Below, piece by piece: positions 63,916 through 64,000 of a stretch of DNA of 64,000 nt. Numbering within the stretch: the first letter of the stretch is position 1; each line of letters starts with the position of its first letter. The DNA is from Hoeflea sp. GTDB taxonomy: Bacteria; Pseudomonadota; Alphaproteobacteria; Rhizobiales; Rhizobiaceae. The notes below the pieces were generated by a model. That model saw only the letters and a program-made list of their open reading frames with translations. It searched no databases and was not told the origin of the DNA. Position numbers and translations under genes: made by a program. The stretch covers positions 97,680-161,679 of the forward strand of contig JAHRFE010000040.1 of the NCBI GenBank assembly GCA_019084245.1, read 5' to 3'.

Positions 63916-64000
63916 ACCGCTCACACAACGAGGGCGGCGCGCCGCTGGCGCCAAGAAGTTCGCCCTTGTGTTATCCAAGAGAGCCGCGCAAGCGACACTC

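Overview
The window looks like chromosomal DNA of a GC-rich alphaproteobacterium, most likely a member of the Hyphomicrobiales (Rhizobiaceae/Phyllobacteriaceae/Hoeflea-like). This is inferred from lineage-typical genes and gene orders: hisC-tyrC-DUF2125, ftsEX next to hpt and cpdR, a TIGR02302 (DUF4175) protein next to lysA-lptM-argH, a DUF4167 protein ahead of clpB, ExoD, an Flp pilin and argJ-GNAT-mutT. A naming search was not possible.

Layout. 0.2-8.1 kb: a SAM methyltransferase, hisC-tyrC, DUF2125, ChaC-like, PlsC-like and YdcF-like genes, and ftsEX. 8.3-14.3 kb: a membrane protein of unknown function, hpt, cpdR, TIGR02302, lysA and lptM. 14.4-27.9 kb: argH/tlpA, hbdA-etfA-etfB, rhomboid, cobalamin adenosyltransferase, SDR, BrkB, gluQRS, AlkA-like, HNH, dsbB and exoD. 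28.1-33.1 kb: a tRNA-Leu(CAA) carrying a 4.9-kb integrated island. 33.2-39.6 kb: phaC, an acyl-CoA synthetase, and a GNAT/flippase pair. 39.9-50.9 kb: secA, a parvulin, argJ, mutT, Flp pilin, comF, grxC, a nitrilase, DUF1178 and DUF3291. 50.9-63.6 kb: ubiG, lysC, ptsP, prfA-prmC, DUF4167, clpB and an M23 peptidase. The right edge carries a strong promoter that resembles a ribosomal RNA operon promoter, so an rrn operon may start just outside the window.

The most interesting region is the island. It is bounded by an 18-bp direct repeat of the tRNA-Leu 3' end (28193-28210 and 33103-33120). It encodes a tyrosine integrase, a serine recombinase, and a three-gene unit on the minus strand: a 54-residue cationic, tryptophan-rich membrane protein, an XRE-type HTH protein, and a reverse transcriptase with the retron signatures (NAxxH at 97-101, YADD at 188-191, a VTG-like ITG at 233-235). 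The HTH and RT genes overlap by 14 nt. Upstream of the unit, behind a plausible promoter, about 230 nt are packed with stem-loops and are a candidate msr-msd RNA. I read this as an uncharacterised retron, probably an anti-phage or toxin-antitoxin-like module, with the small membrane protein as candidate effector. The island also has a 450-bp gene-free stretch with four regularly spaced G-runs fitting a G-quadruplex.

Other genes are mostly housekeeping: cell division and envelope (ftsEX, M23, secA, lptM), arginine, lysine/aspartate, aromatic and histidine biosynthesis (argH, argJ, lysA, lysC, hisC, tyrC), fatty-acid and PHB metabolism (hbdA, etfAB, phaC, acyl-CoA synthetase), translation (prfA, prmC, gluQRS) and proteostasis (clpB, PPIase). 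Regulatory sites read from sequence include a full CtrA-type box upstream of ftsE, an FNR/FixK-like dyad between phaC and the acyl-CoA synthetase gene, and a terminator-like hairpin in the lysC leader.
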